Source of the DNA: Planctomycetia bacterium
GTDB lineage: Bacteria; Planctomycetota; Phycisphaerae; Phycisphaerales; SM1A02
NCBI GenBank assembly: GCA_005790605.1
Contig: SXUI01000070.1
Location: forward strand, 1-64,000
Reading direction: 5' to 3'
DNA: 64,000 bases
Position numbers and translations under genes: made by a program. A model generated the notes under the pieces. The model was not told where the DNA came from. It searched no databases and was given only the letters and a program-made list of their open reading frames with translations. Below, in pieces: positions 8,365-17,276 of this stretch; the first letter of the stretch is position 1; each line of letters begins with the position of its first letter.

Positions 8365-9480
8365 TCACGCTATTCCAATCGCGCGGAGTGCTTCGAGCAC
8401 GACTTCTGGCGGCGGGTTCTCGACGATCTCGCACGCGCCGATGCCCTTCGGAAGAATGAGCTTCAAGCTGCCGCCCTCTGCCTTCTTATCAAAGCCCATC
8501 CGGCGCATGACTTCCGCGGCGCTGGTTTCGCCTTGAAAACTTCGCGGAAGTCCGCAACTCGTAAGCGCGTTGGTAATGTTTGTCTCTTCGTGCGCACTTA
8601 GCATTTGCATCGCTCGCGCAGCCGCCGCAGCCGACACGAGTCCGATCGCGACCGCTTCACCGTGGAGCAGTTTTCCGCTCGCGGTGGGAATGGTTTCGAT
8701 CGCGTGACCAAAGGTATGACCGAGATTCAACTTGGCGCGCTCGCCGCGTTCGAGTGGATCGCGCGCAACGATCGCCGTCTTCACCACGATCGCCCGCGGA
8801 AGCAATCGATCGATCGACGGCTCGTGATTGTTCACGAGTTCGTTCGCGTCCCGTGCGATGTCGTGGAACAGCGTCGCATCGGCAATCAGTCCGTGCTTGA
8901 CACACTCGGCGAGACCAGATCGGAGTTCGCGCTTGGGAAGCGTGCGAAGCGTGTTGGCATCCACAATCGTGATGCTCGGTTGCCAGAACGCGCCGACAAG
9001 ATTCTTGCCCAAGCCCCCTTCGGGAAGCGTGCGGTTGATGCCGGTCTTGCCGCCGATGGCCGCGTCGACCATCGACAGGAGCGTCGTGGGAATCTGCACG
9101 ACGCGCACGCCGCGCAAGTAAGTTGCGGCCGCAAACCCAACGAGGTCGCCAACGATGCCGCCACCGATGGCGATGAAGCAGTCGCCACGATCGAGTCGCG
9201 CGGCGAGCGCTGCATCCCAGATTGTCTCAACCACCGCCGCCGACTTCGCGTCCTCCGTCGCATGCAATCCAAACTCCGTGACAACCACGCCTGCTGCGCG
9301 AAGTACTCGTGCGGCCTGTTGCGCATGCGCGGTGCAGTTGCGATCGAAACACAGAAGTGCGCGGCGGGGGAGTTTCGTCCCCGCGCGCATCGTGAGAATG
9401 GACGCCAGGTTCTCGAGCGCGCCTCGAGCAACGAGGACGGACGAGGGTTGGCCGGGGATGTCGACGGGGATCTCAATCAA
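8365..9480 (-). CDS. aroB: 3-dehydroquinate synthase
   Basis: AroB converts DAHP to 3-dehydroquinate, the second step of the shikimate pathway, using NAD and a divalent metal in the cytoplasm. The NAD/substrate signature is plain (GGGIVGDLVGF, YLRGV, IPTTLLSMVDAAIGGKT), as are the catalytic-domain segments (ECVKHGLIAD, LNLGHTFGHAIE, LHGEAVAIG). The frame is open to 9543, but family N-termini begin where IEIPVDIPG lies. The TTG at 9480 overlaps the TGA of the upstream gene (TTGA), giving about 371 residues, a normal AroB length, so I take that start. Confidence 0.92.
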   Translation of the reverse strand: MIEIPVDIPGQPSSVLVARGALENLASILTMRAGTKLPRRALLCFDRNCTAHAQQAARVLRAAGVVVTEFGLHATEDAKSAAVVETIWDAALAARLDRGDCFIAIGGGIVGDLVGFAAATYLRGVRVVQIPTTLLSMVDAAIGGKTGINRTLPEGGLGKNLVGAFWQPSITIVDANTLRTLPKRELRSGLAECVKHGLIADATLFHDIARDANELVNNHEPSIDRLLPRAIVVKTAIVARDPLERGERAKLNLGHTFGHAIETIPTASGKLLHGEAVAIGLVSAAAAARAMQMLSAHEETNITNALTSCGLPRSFQGETSAAEVMRRMGFDKKAEGGSLKLILPKGIGACEIVENPPPEVVLEALRAIGIA

Positions 9481-9881
9481 GAGGCGCGTTCTCGCAAGGT
9501 CCGCAGCGCATCCTCGGGTGTTGCTCCGATGAAATGCGCGCAAGTTGCCTCCGTCATCGGCTCAATCGGCCTCGGTTCGTCGCTTGCGAAGGAAGAAGCG
9601 CGCGGCCTGCGCCAAGGGTTGCTTCGGTTGGAGTTCGCAGCTGTCCGCCTTGACCATGCTCGAACCAAAATCGACGCGACGAGTAAGACGAGGACGACTG
9701 GGCCGACCGACTTGAGAAGGTCCGTGGCTGGGTTGGCGAGAAAGGAGGGTGGCGGCGGTTTCGCGCTTCCGGACTCCGATTCAAACTCAATCGCCATTCC
9801 CCCAAATGCCGGTTTCGAGCTTTCGGCAACTTGTGAATTGAGAGCGGTCGGGAGCACAAGTTGAGGGTAACGCAATTTCAC
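9477..9881 (-). CDS. small membrane-anchored hypothetical protein upstream of aroB
   Basis: About 134 residues from a GTG at 9881; a later ATG at 9797 is possible. It has one membrane helix (VGPVVLVLLVASILV, near residues 58-72), a basic stop-transfer region, and a short C-terminal segment. No family recognised. Its stop overlaps the proposed TTG start of aroB, so the two are likely cotranslated, and it is divergent from parA with only 35 bases between them. Confidence 0.5.
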   Translation of the reverse strand: MKLRYPQLVLPTALNSQVAESSKPAFGGMAIEFESESGSAKPPPPSFLANPATDLLKSVGPVVLVLLVASILVRAWSRRTAANSNRSNPWRRPRASSFASDEPRPIEPMTEATCAHFIGATPEDALRTLRERAS

Positions 9882-9916
9882 CCTCGTGCCTGCGGGATGC
9901 CGATTTCCTCCCTCGC

Positions 9917-11038
9917 ATGAGAGTGGTATCGATCATCAATCAGAAGGGTGGTTGTGGCAAGACCACAACCGCGATCAATCTTGCCGCCGTCCTCGCCCGA
10001 ACTGGCGCTCGCACGATGCTCGTGGACATGGATCCGCAGTCGCACTGCGCCGCTGGTCTAGGAGTTCCCGAGTCGAGTATCGAACACGGTGTCGCGGAGT
10101 TGCTGCTCGGAGACCTCGAACGGCCGCTCGAGTCACATGAGCACTTGTGGGAAATCGGGACGAACCTTCACCTGCTTCCGAGCACCGTGCAACTCGCGAT
10201 GCTCGAGGCGCCTTCGGGCCCACTCGCATCTCGGCTTGATCGTGACCGCCGCCTCGCGCGATTGCTCGCTGGTTGGCGCGATCAGTTCGATTGGTGCATC
10301 GTGGATTGCCCGCCCACGATTGGATTACTCACCTTCAACGCGTTGATGGCGAGCGACCTCGTGCTCGTTCCCGTCGAGACGGGGTACTTTAGTTTGAAGG
10401 GCGCTGAGAAACAGATTCAAACGATTGGCGCGCTGGTTGAACGGCGACAGCGACCCATTCCGTTCTACCTCCTGCCGACGCTCGTGGATGAATCGAAGCC
10501 GCTTTCGCGCGATGTGCTCGCGACGCTCACGACTCGCTTCAGCGAACACCTCCTGCCAGTCGTTGTGCGCAATCACGAGGTGCTACGCGAAGCCGCGAGC
10601 TTTGGGCAAGCGGTCACCGAGTACGCGCCGGGTTCAGACGCAGAGACCGACTTCCATGTCCTCGCGCAGTGGCTTGAATCATGGCGCGTCGAGACGATCG
10701 CGGAAGTCCGCGCACTCGCGGATGCACTTCCCGGTCTGCCGCTACCCGCGAGCGTTGAGCCGCCTGTCACAAGAAGCGCAACCGATTTCCCGTCGAGCGT
10801 GGCAGGTTCACCTCTCGCGCAGGTTGGCATTGAGATTTCAAGCACCGCTATCGCAGCTGGAATTGATCGACCGCCGCCCGTGAATCGCGCGGCGGATCTC
10901 GCAGCTCGATTGCGCGCGCTCGCCGATCGCGCACGCCATGTCGATGCGCGGTCGCAGGCGCCAATTCCGCAGGGTTTTGGGGCAGCGGAACCGGCGGATA
11001 GCACAAGCAAACACGACGAGACGGGAGTCGCGCAATGA
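9917..11038 (+). CDS. ParA/MinD-family ATPase
   Basis: A 373-residue deviant-Walker ATPase. The P-loop KGGCGKTT lies at residues 10-17, followed by the Walker A' region LVDMDPQSH and a Walker B-like WCIVDCPPTIG. ParA-type proteins use ATP-dependent dimers on DNA or membrane to place cargo. After residue 265 a poorly conserved proline-rich tail replaces the usual end. No parB is next to it; instead the gene overlaps by 4 bases (ATGA) one for a ParA-like protein without a P-loop. Role could be chromosome segregation or positioning of another structure; the context does not decide. Confidence 0.85.
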   Translation: MRVVSIINQKGGCGKTTTAINLAAVLARTGARTMLVDMDPQSHCAAGLGVPESSIEHGVAELLLGDLERPLESHEHLWEIGTNLHLLPSTVQLAMLEAPSGPLASRLDRDRRLARLLAGWRDQFDWCIVDCPPTIGLLTFNALMASDLVLVPVETGYFSLKGAEKQIQTIGALVERRQRPIPFYLLPTLVDESKPLSRDVLATLTTRFSEHLLPVVVRNHEVLREAASFGQAVTEYAPGSDAETDFHVLAQWLESWRVETIAEVRALADALPGLPLPASVEPPVTRSATDFPSSVAGSPLAQVGIEISSTAIAAGIDRPPPVNRAADLAARLRALADRARHVDARSQAPIPQGFGAAEPADSTSKHDETGVAQ

Positions 11039-12411
11039 GTGCGGTGCGTGATGCGATGGCAAGCGTCGCTGATGCGTTCCTCGGCGAGCGAACACCGCCG
11101 CGCACTCGCGATCAGCGATCGTTACTCCTCGTCGGACATCTTCCCGTGATGGGTGGCTTGTGGCTCACGCAGTTTGCCGATCGCGATGCTCGCGGTGTCG
11201 GCGCGACGGCACTCGTGCGCGTCTTGCATGGCGAAGTTGAGATCGAAGTGTTGCGCGCCGGCGGTCGGAAGATTGAGGTCGCGGAGGGGGAGAGTTTCGA
11301 GCAAGTCATCAACACCCTCTCGCGCACGGTTGGTCGCTGGATCTTTTGCGTGTTTGGCGAGGCGGAGTCACAGATTCCCGCCGCGCTTGACGGCATTGAT
11401 CGCGTCATCCTTCTGACAGGTGCTGATGATGCCGCGACCGTCGGAGCGTACAAGTTGTTGAAGGGATTCGTCGAGCACGCAGAGCGTGGTGGCGGCACTG
11501 TGCCGCAGGTTGAACTCTCCGTCGTTGGCGCCACCGACGCGCAAGCACGCGAACTCGCTGAGCGACTCGATCGCACGACTCGCGCGTTCCTAAGGACGAA
11601 TCTCACGGTCGGCGTCTCGATGCAGCGCATGGACGCTGTCGAGTCGAGTTTTCGCGAGAGTTATGAGTTCCCTAGTGCGACGCTCGAAGGCGTGTGCGCG
11701 CTTGTGGCGAAGGCGGTGGCCGCCCGTGCGTCCCGATTTGATGCGCCAGCTCGCTCGAAGCGTGTTGCGCCGCGCGCATCGGTCGCGTCAATCGCGCCTG
11801 ATCAGGGCGAAGCAGCGTTGTTAGAAGCGCCACTCGAGCCTAATTCGGCTGAAACAACGCAGTTTTCTGCGGTGCTTCCATTTCGCATCGGACCAACGGC
11901 AGTCGCCGCGGCGAAGGTCGAAGCAGCAGGTCTGTCGCATGAGAGTGAGTTTGTGGCGCCCAAGCGCGCGGCGGTGACGCGCAGCGAGGTCGTTGGAATT
12001 CCGCCCAAACTCGTGACTCCGCGCGTCGCGAGTTTGCATGCGAAGTCAATCCCTGATTCGTACGCGAGGTTGTTGGTCGGTCTGTCACCTCTTGCGATCC
12101 GCCCGCCTCGTTGGAGAGAGATCGAGCTCGCGATGGACGCGCAAGGTGGTTTGCATCTCGTGCTTCGTGCGTCGCGGCTTGGCGTTGCGATGCACGCCCT
12201 CGCATGGGCGCGCGAGCATGCAGAGTTGCTCACAGTGGCGTATCCCAATCTGCGAGCAGAGAAGATCATGACCGATGTCGTGCTCGAATCGAATGAGCAC
12301 GGGGCACTCGTGGTGCCGGACGCACTGACGGACATCGCGTATCACCAAGTCATAGCGCTCGAAGTTGATGGCGTTCCAGCCTGGTTTTGTCAGCGCGTGG
12401 TTGGCGCCTGA
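11035..12411 (+). CDS. uncharacterised ParA partner, MinD/FlhG-like domain lacking a Walker A motif
   Basis: A 458-residue protein coupled to the ParA gene by ATGA. Residues 20-235 follow a MinD/FlhG layout: the helix-strand where VVTTPEPTAxTDAY occurs in FlhG reads ILLTGADDAATVGAY, then a VVNR-like strand (LSVVGATDAQA) and a closing helix pair. Where the P-loop should be it has LLLVGHLPVMGGLW, without GK[ST]. I read it as a pseudo-ATPase; this is inference from pattern, not alignment. A linker and a roughly 110-residue C-terminal domain (PPRWREIELAMD...) follow; that domain I do not recognise. Confidence 0.65.
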   Translation: MSAVRDAMASVADAFLGERTPPRTRDQRSLLLVGHLPVMGGLWLTQFADRDARGVGATALVRVLHGEVEIEVLRAGGRKIEVAEGESFEQVINTLSRTVGRWIFCVFGEAESQIPAALDGIDRVILLTGADDAATVGAYKLLKGFVEHAERGGGTVPQVELSVVGATDAQARELAERLDRTTRAFLRTNLTVGVSMQRMDAVESSFRESYEFPSATLEGVCALVAKAVAARASRFDAPARSKRVAPRASVASIAPDQGEAALLEAPLEPNSAETTQFSAVLPFRIGPTAVAAAKVEAAGLSHESEFVAPKRAAVTRSEVVGIPPKLVTPRVASLHAKSIPDSYARLLVGLSPLAIRPPRWREIELAMDAQGGLHLVLRASRLGVAMHALAWAREHAELLTVAYPNLRAEKIMTDVVLESNEHGALVVPDALTDIAYHQVIALEVDGVPAWFCQRVVGA

Positions 12412-12424
12412 TTGCGCAGTCGTG

Positions 12425-13441
12425 TCATCGCAACGCCTCTCGTAACACGCGCAGCCAGTTTTCGTGCTGAAAACCAAGCACTTCGCTTGGAGAGAATCCG
12501 TGTTGCGCGAGAGCCGTACTCAGGGCATCGAGTCCTTGAGGGCCACCGATTTCCTGCGGGACATCGAGGCGTGTAAATCCTCCGTCAAAGTCGCTTCCAA
12601 GCGCGACGCGTTTGCTCGTCGCGAACTCAGTCATCCGTTCGATGTGCGCGAGGCAATCCTGCAGCGTCGCCGCGCGACCTGACGCGAGGAACTTCCCGTA
12701 GAGGTTGAGGCCAACAATGCCGTCGCGCGATGCAATCGCCGCGAGTTGCACATCGGTGAGGTGCCGTTCGGAGTGCGGCATGAGCGCGGCGGCGTTGGAG
12801 TGCGTTGCGACGATGCGTTGATCGGTTGCGTTCAGGAGATCATCAAACGCAGCGCGGGATAGGTGCGATGCGTCGTGGAGAATTCCGAGGTCATCAAACG
12901 CCGCCACAAGTTCGCGACCGATGGGCGCGAGTCCGCCGGGCATCGCGTTTCCTCCGCAGTAGCGCGAGCCGCGACCCCACGCCATACCCACAACGCGCAC
13001 ACCTTGATCGAACCACCACGCAGCTTCGTCGGGAGAGCGGATCGGATCTGCGCATTCCATCAGGAGCACGACGCCAAGCGGCGCGTTCGGATCGGTTTCG
13101 TTCCAACACGCATCGAGATCCTGCGCGCTCTTGATGATGCGAAGCGCCCCGCGCTCCTGCGCGTCGAGATACCAGTTGAGTTGTCGAACGCCAGCCGCAT
13201 GCGCGCTCTCCGGATCACCGGCGCGATATGCGCATGGGTCGTTCTCGCTTCCACCGAGTTCCGTAAAAATCGTCCCGAGCGCGATGCGCACGCGCGCAGC
13301 TTGGAGCGAAGGCAGCGTGATGCACGCGTTTGACTCCGCCGGAATCGGCGAAAACATGTCGCGCTTCGAATTTGGATCGAGCGCGAGGTAGGCAAGGTCG
13401 AGGTGGCCATCGATCCAGCGCGATGAAGCGTCAGGCGCCAT
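12425..13441 (-). CDS. membrane dipeptidase family protein (peptidase M19)
   Basis: A 338-residue renal-dipeptidase-type zinc hydrolase. Visible elements are DGHLDLAY (the HxD metal ligands, near residue 11), the bridging Glu segment LLMECADP, DASHLS and ATHSNAAAL (metal-ligand histidines), and GSDFDGGF near the C-terminus. Family members cleave dipeptides, and bacterial ones also D-amino-acid-containing dipeptides. No signal peptide is seen, so it is probably cytoplasmic. It is convergent with the ParA partner gene, 13 bases apart. Confidence 0.88.
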   Translation of the reverse strand: MAPDASSRWIDGHLDLAYLALDPNSKRDMFSPIPAESNACITLPSLQAARVRIALGTIFTELGGSENDPCAYRAGDPESAHAAGVRQLNWYLDAQERGALRIIKSAQDLDACWNETDPNAPLGVVLLMECADPIRSPDEAAWWFDQGVRVVGMAWGRGSRYCGGNAMPGGLAPIGRELVAAFDDLGILHDASHLSRAAFDDLLNATDQRIVATHSNAAALMPHSERHLTDVQLAAIASRDGIVGLNLYGKFLASGRAATLQDCLAHIERMTEFATSKRVALGSDFDGGFTRLDVPQEIGGPQGLDALSTALAQHGFSPSEVLGFQHENWLRVLREALR

Positions 13442-13502
13442 GCGTTCATCGTAACTCTCCGCATCTGCGCTGGCGCGAGCCGCTACGCTGTGAGCGATTC
13501 AC

Positions 13503-13955
13503 ATGACTGCCGCGGTTGTCAATCCTGCTCCAAGTTCCCTTCGCAGGCGCCTTCCTGCAATCGCGGTCGCTGCGAGTACAGGTATCGTTCTTGCCCTAGC
13601 ATGGTGGCTCGAGCCTGCGTCGAAGGGCATCGGGACACATCAGCGCTTAGGGCTTCCAGCGTGCGCATGGCCCGATCGATTCGGCATTCCCTGCCCAACC
13701 TGTGGTTATACAACCTCGTTCGCTCTCGCCGCGAAGGGCAGATTCATCGAGAGCTTCGTGAATCAGCCCATGGCAATGCTGACCGCGCTCGCCGTAGGAG
13801 GTATCTTTGTCGCCGCGCTCTGGACCGTCGCCACCGGTCGCAGCATCAGTCCGATTGCTTCCCGCTTCTGTGGCGGAAAATTTTGGATTATCGTTGCCAT
13901 CCTTGGCGCCCTGAGTTGGGGCTACAAGATCGCGGTGATGAGGAACTTCCTGTGA
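13503..13955 (+). CDS. DUF2752 family membrane protein
   Basis: A 150-residue protein with the DUF2752 hallmark GIPCPTCGYTTSF near residues 61-73, where the usual Arg is replaced by Thr, plus three membrane helices (about 17-36, 90-110, 126-142). The family's function is unknown; the conserved cysteines suggest metal or redox chemistry. It overlaps the following lipoprotein gene by 4 bases (GTGA), so it heads a small operon of envelope genes. Confidence 0.75.
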   Translation: MTAAVVNPAPSSLRRRLPAIAVAASTGIVLALAWWLEPASKGIGTHQRLGLPACAWPDRFGIPCPTCGYTTSFALAAKGRFIESFVNQPMAMLTALAVGGIFVAALWTVATGRSISPIASRFCGGKFWIIVAILGALSWGYKIAVMRNFL

Positions 13956-14626
13956 ATGCATTGACTCACCACTTTCATGTTCGCCGGTTCTGCCTTGCGC
14001 TCGCTCTTGCCGGCTGCGCCTCCATGCACGGGTGCATGGTGCCAGCGGTAGTCGGTGGAATTGGTTCGGTGATCGAGAAGAGCAAGAAACTCGATGTCCC
14101 TGCGCAGTACGACGGGCTCGAAGGCAAGACTGTCGCGGTACTGGCGAGTGCGGATCACTCTGTGCTCATGGAGCACGCTGCGGTTGCTGGAAACATTGCC
14201 GCAAACATTGCGCTTCGCATCGCGCAGAATGTGAATCAGGCATCTGTACTTGGACCTGGTGAAGTCGAAGAGTGGAAGTACCGCACGCCGCGCTGGCAGA
14301 CGCTCGCGCCAGGAGAGATTGCGAAAGAGCTTGGCGTTGAGCGGCTCGTGGTGATCGATCTCTATGAGTACCGATTGAATCCACTGGGCAATAGTTACAT
14401 CTGGGACGGCATGGCTGGTGCCAACATCCATGTCGCGGAGGCTGATTCGCTTTCGCCTGATGAGTATGTCTTCACGACGACAATCGCTGTGAAGTTCCCA
14501 GATCTCGAAGGGCTTGGCCGGAATCAAGCGACAGCCACGCAGGTGAACACAGGGCTCGCGCTGAAGTTCGTGCAGCACTCAAGCTGGCTGTTCTATCGCC
14601 ACATTGAAGACAAGTATCCCAAGTGA
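13952..14626 (+). CDS. predicted lipoprotein (first of a coupled pair)
   Basis: The GTG at 13952 overlaps the stop of the DUF2752 gene; upstream codons in this frame are not protein-like. The 224-residue product has a lipoprotein signal (LALALAGC). The mature domain starts with a beta strand KTVAVLASAD and includes KELGVERLVVIDLYEY, a pattern resembling periplasmic assembly lipoproteins such as GNA1162/CsgG-like folds, though the assignment is only suggestive. Its stop overlaps the start of the next gene, which encodes a similarly organised lipoprotein. Confidence 0.65.
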   Translation: MNALTHHFHVRRFCLALALAGCASMHGCMVPAVVGGIGSVIEKSKKLDVPAQYDGLEGKTVAVLASADHSVLMEHAAVAGNIAANIALRIAQNVNQASVLGPGEVEEWKYRTPRWQTLAPGEIAKELGVERLVVIDLYEYRLNPLGNSYIWDGMAGANIHVAEADSLSPDEYVFTTTIAVKFPDLEGLGRNQATATQVNTGLALKFVQHSSWLFYRHIEDKYPK

Positions 14627-15324
14627 TGCGCGCAACCAAGCTTTCGATCGCGTTGAGACTCGCCGCTTTGGTCGCATGCACGAGCGCATGTATGGTTCTT
14701 CTCGCAGGGTGCAACATCGTGCACGCGGGGAGCTACATTCTTGAGGGGCCAGGGAAGATTGTCGCTGAGTATGAGTTGCAGCAGGTGAAGACCGTGGTCT
14801 TCGTCGACGATCAGAAGAATGTCCTCCCACGCACGACGCTGCGGGTCATCATCGGTGATGACATTTCAGCCAAACTCCTGACGGAAAAGCTCGTTCCGTC
14901 GACGATCTCGCCTCGCGATGCGATCAGCATGTCGCGTAGCCGCGAACAAGACGGAACGAAACTCTCGCTCGAAAAACTTGGAAGGGAACTCGGCGCCGAG
15001 CAGGTGATCTGGATTCGTCCCTATACCTTCGATCTTGACGGCTACGACGATCAGCAAGGCGCGCGTCCGACGGCCAAGGTGCATGTCAAGGTCATCGATG
15101 TGACGCATCGAGTTCGCGTCTATCCACCTGGCGACTCATTTCCAGAAGGTCGCGACCTCACCATTACCTTGCTGCGTGATGTGAACCGAGATGAACTCGC
15201 GACGACGATCGGTCGTCGAAAGATTGAAGAGGCGCTCGCGGCCGAGATCGCGGATGATGTTGCGAAGCTCTTCTACGAGCACGAACGACTCGATTTGGGT
15301 GAGAAGGTGAATGCGCACAACTGA
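14623..15324 (+). CDS. predicted lipoprotein (second of a coupled pair)
   Basis: A 233-residue protein with a lipoprotein signal (MVLLAGC, cysteine near residue 30). It follows the same plan as its neighbour: a strand KTVVFVDDQKN, then KLGRELGAEQVIWIRPYTF, matching KELGVERLVVIDLYEY. The two are therefore probably diverged duplicates working together at a membrane. Coupled to the previous gene by ATGA and overlapping the next one by 14 bases. Confidence 0.65.
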   Translation: MMRATKLSIALRLAALVACTSACMVLLAGCNIVHAGSYILEGPGKIVAEYELQQVKTVVFVDDQKNVLPRTTLRVIIGDDISAKLLTEKLVPSTISPRDAISMSRSREQDGTKLSLEKLGRELGAEQVIWIRPYTFDLDGYDDQQGARPTAKVHVKVIDVTHRVRVYPPGDSFPEGRDLTITLLRDVNRDELATTIGRRKIEEALAAEIADDVAKLFYEHERLDLGEKVNAHN

Positions 15325-16204
15325 GGCGGGTGCGCCTGCCGCGCCTGTTCTGCAACATCAGGCCACGCATCTGATCCACGCGAAGTGCGCGGGGCTGGTT
15401 GGGCTCGAGCGCCTAGCCAAGTTTGCGCAGCGCAACGATCGATGCTTGCTCATCGGGAACCGAGCCGATGCGGAGTTCTTGGGAAGTACGGGTTGCGTGG
15501 CGCGGATCGAGTGCCTCCCCAGCGGTGTGTGGCAAGGCTATCGCCGTTGGATGCTCGCGAGAAGCGATCAAAGAGGGCGATGGATTGCGTGGGATGCCGA
15601 AGCGGCATCGCTTGCGCCTCGCGCGCATCGGATTGAAGTGTCAGAGATCCTCGCGCTGGCGCCGATCCACCGCCACGAAATGGCGCCAGAGGCACGGTCG
15701 GCGAGCAGGAAGGCGCTGGGCGTGCGCGAGGATGAGTTACTCGTTGGTCTTCTGTGCAACGCGCCGACAAGCGCCGATGTCTTCAATGCTGCGTCGGTCG
15801 TCAGCTTCCTCGCATGTCAGCGCGTGCCCGTTCGCTTGCTCGTGCATCCCAAGATGTCTCGACTCGCGCTTTCGAAACGACACTTTGACTGCATGGGTGT
15901 AGGGCGGATGTTGCTTGTCAACGAGATGATTGAGCAACCATGGAAGTGTGCACCACTTCTTGACGCTGCGATGCTCGACGCTTGCGCGCCGACGCGTGGC
16001 TGCGCGCGAGCGCCATCATCGCTTCCCGCAGTTTGGACTCTGACGCAAGGCGTTCCCACGCTCGTGCATGCATCGATTGATCTGCCGACTGCCTGTGAGG
16101 ATCGCGCGATTCGTTTCACCGACGACCGCATGCACGCGATTCGTGCACTAGGAATCGTGCTTGAAGAACGCGAGCGCGGTGTCACGGTAGAGCGAGCGAA
16201 GTAG
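15311..16204 (+). CDS. hypothetical protein, glycosyltransferase-like region
   Basis: A 297-residue protein without a secure family. The segment from about residue 135 (RKALGVREDELLVGLLC) resembles the start of the C-terminal Rossmann domain of GT4/GT-B glycosyltransferases (typically R..LG...D..VVG), followed by PVRLLVHP. The donor-site Glu motif (EX7E) is not evident. It overlaps the preceding lipoprotein gene by 14 bases, suggesting one operon, and its 3' end overlaps the convergent amidohydrolase gene by 57 bases. Confidence 0.5.
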   Translation: MRTTEAGAPAAPVLQHQATHLIHAKCAGLVGLERLAKFAQRNDRCLLIGNRADAEFLGSTGCVARIECLPSGVWQGYRRWMLARSDQRGRWIAWDAEAASLAPRAHRIEVSEILALAPIHRHEMAPEARSASRKALGVREDELLVGLLCNAPTSADVFNAASVVSFLACQRVPVRLLVHPKMSRLALSKRHFDCMGVGRMLLVNEMIEQPWKCAPLLDAAMLDACAPTRGCARAPSSLPAVWTLTQGVPTLVHASIDLPTACEDRAIRFTDDRMHAIRALGIVLEERERGVTVERAK

Positions 16205-17257
16205 CGAAGGGGGCAGGTGCAGGCCGCGAAGGAGGGGGGCATCGTGCGGCGCATACTGGGTTGGGTTTACGAGGTGCAAGTCGGGATCTGCAATTGGCGA
16301 GTCGCAGGATCCCGTGCCTTCCCACATCATGCGAAGCGCCCAGAACCGACTCGCGTAGAGGTCGTAGGCGTCCGCCTCGTTGGTCGCCTTCGTGGCCATT
16401 TCATTCGACTTCGATCCAGCGTGGAGATGCTCGTCGCTCGTCACCGTGTCACTGCCAAACAGGATGCGCCCTTCAAACTTCTGAAGGAATGCGAGCACTG
16501 ATTCGCGAGAGTGTCCGCCGAGCGCGCGCACGATCCACTTCGTCGCGCTCGTGTCGAGCGAGAGATTGGGATGGCGTGTAAGCAGTCCGTCAAGGAACTC
16601 GAGGTCTTCCGGCCATCCACCGAGATGCGCGGCGAGCCATGGATTGTCGAATCGATCGAGTGCGCGTTCGAGTGGCTTGTAGTGATCGGGTTTCGAGTGG
16701 TACTTCGACGCGTCGCTGTACTTCGTCGCAAACCAAGTATCGGGATCCGCGACATGCACCATGAAGGACATACCGAGCCGCGATGCATGCGTCATCGCGG
16801 CGGTACGCAGTTCGCCGTCGAGTGCGAACAGGTCTGGCGAAGAGAGTTCGCGCGCAAAGTCCATGACGCGGGGCGCATTCCAGAACTTCACGATGCGGGA
16901 ACCGAGCGCGTGAAAGCGATCGATGCGATCGAGAAACTCCGCACCGTGCGCGAGTCGGCGATCCTTCGCGTTCCAATCGGGAATTGCGATGAACCTGAGC
17001 GCGTCGCCGAAGCGTTGCGCGAAGGCTGGGACATCCTCAAGCTTCGTCATCGAGTAGGTGCACTCGATTCCGTATTGCATGGCGGCGCGATGCCAGATTT
17101 CAGCTGCAACGAGGCCGTTGATGTGCGCATGCGCATCGATGATGCCGTAGTCGAGCGCTGGAAACCTCGACGCCTCCTGCGCATAGTCGAGCCCGAGTCG
17201 ATTCGATGGTTTGTCGGGCGAGATCGACCGAGCATGCGGAAGTGAAAGCTGCGGCAT
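16148..17257 (-). CDS. amidohydrolase family protein (amidohydrolase-2 type)
   Basis: From the ATG at 17257 it is 369 residues; the frame is open further upstream but that part is the shadow of the next gene. It has the TIM-barrel metal motif IIDAHAHING near residue 40, SFMVHVADP with a following histidine, LAAHLGGWPEDL, and the catalytic Asp in ILFGSDT. Such enzymes hydrolyse or decarboxylate cyclic or aromatic substrates, and the substrate here cannot be told. The last 57 bases overlap the convergent gene at 15311-16204. Confidence 0.8.
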   Translation of the reverse strand: MPQLSLPHARSISPDKPSNRLGLDYAQEASRFPALDYGIIDAHAHINGLVAAEIWHRAAMQYGIECTYSMTKLEDVPAFAQRFGDALRFIAIPDWNAKDRRLAHGAEFLDRIDRFHALGSRIVKFWNAPRVMDFARELSSPDLFALDGELRTAAMTHASRLGMSFMVHVADPDTWFATKYSDASKYHSKPDHYKPLERALDRFDNPWLAAHLGGWPEDLEFLDGLLTRHPNLSLDTSATKWIVRALGGHSRESVLAFLQKFEGRILFGSDTVTSDEHLHAGSKSNEMATKATNEADAYDLYASRFWALRMMWEGTGSCDSPIADPDLHLVNPTQYAPHDAPLLRGLHLPPSLLRSLYRDTALAFFKHDS

Positions 17258-17276
17258 CGTCACAGCGCGAAGTCTA

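Noticed and set aside
8605-9864. 419-codon open frame opposite aroB
   Set aside because: AroB on the other strand is certain; the frame is composed of Arg-rich low-complexity sequence typical of antisense frames in GC-rich genes.
13490-13951. N-terminal extension of the lipoprotein gene
   Set aside because: This part overlaps the DUF2752 gene in another frame and lacks a signal; the GTG at 13952 gives a proper lipoprotein.
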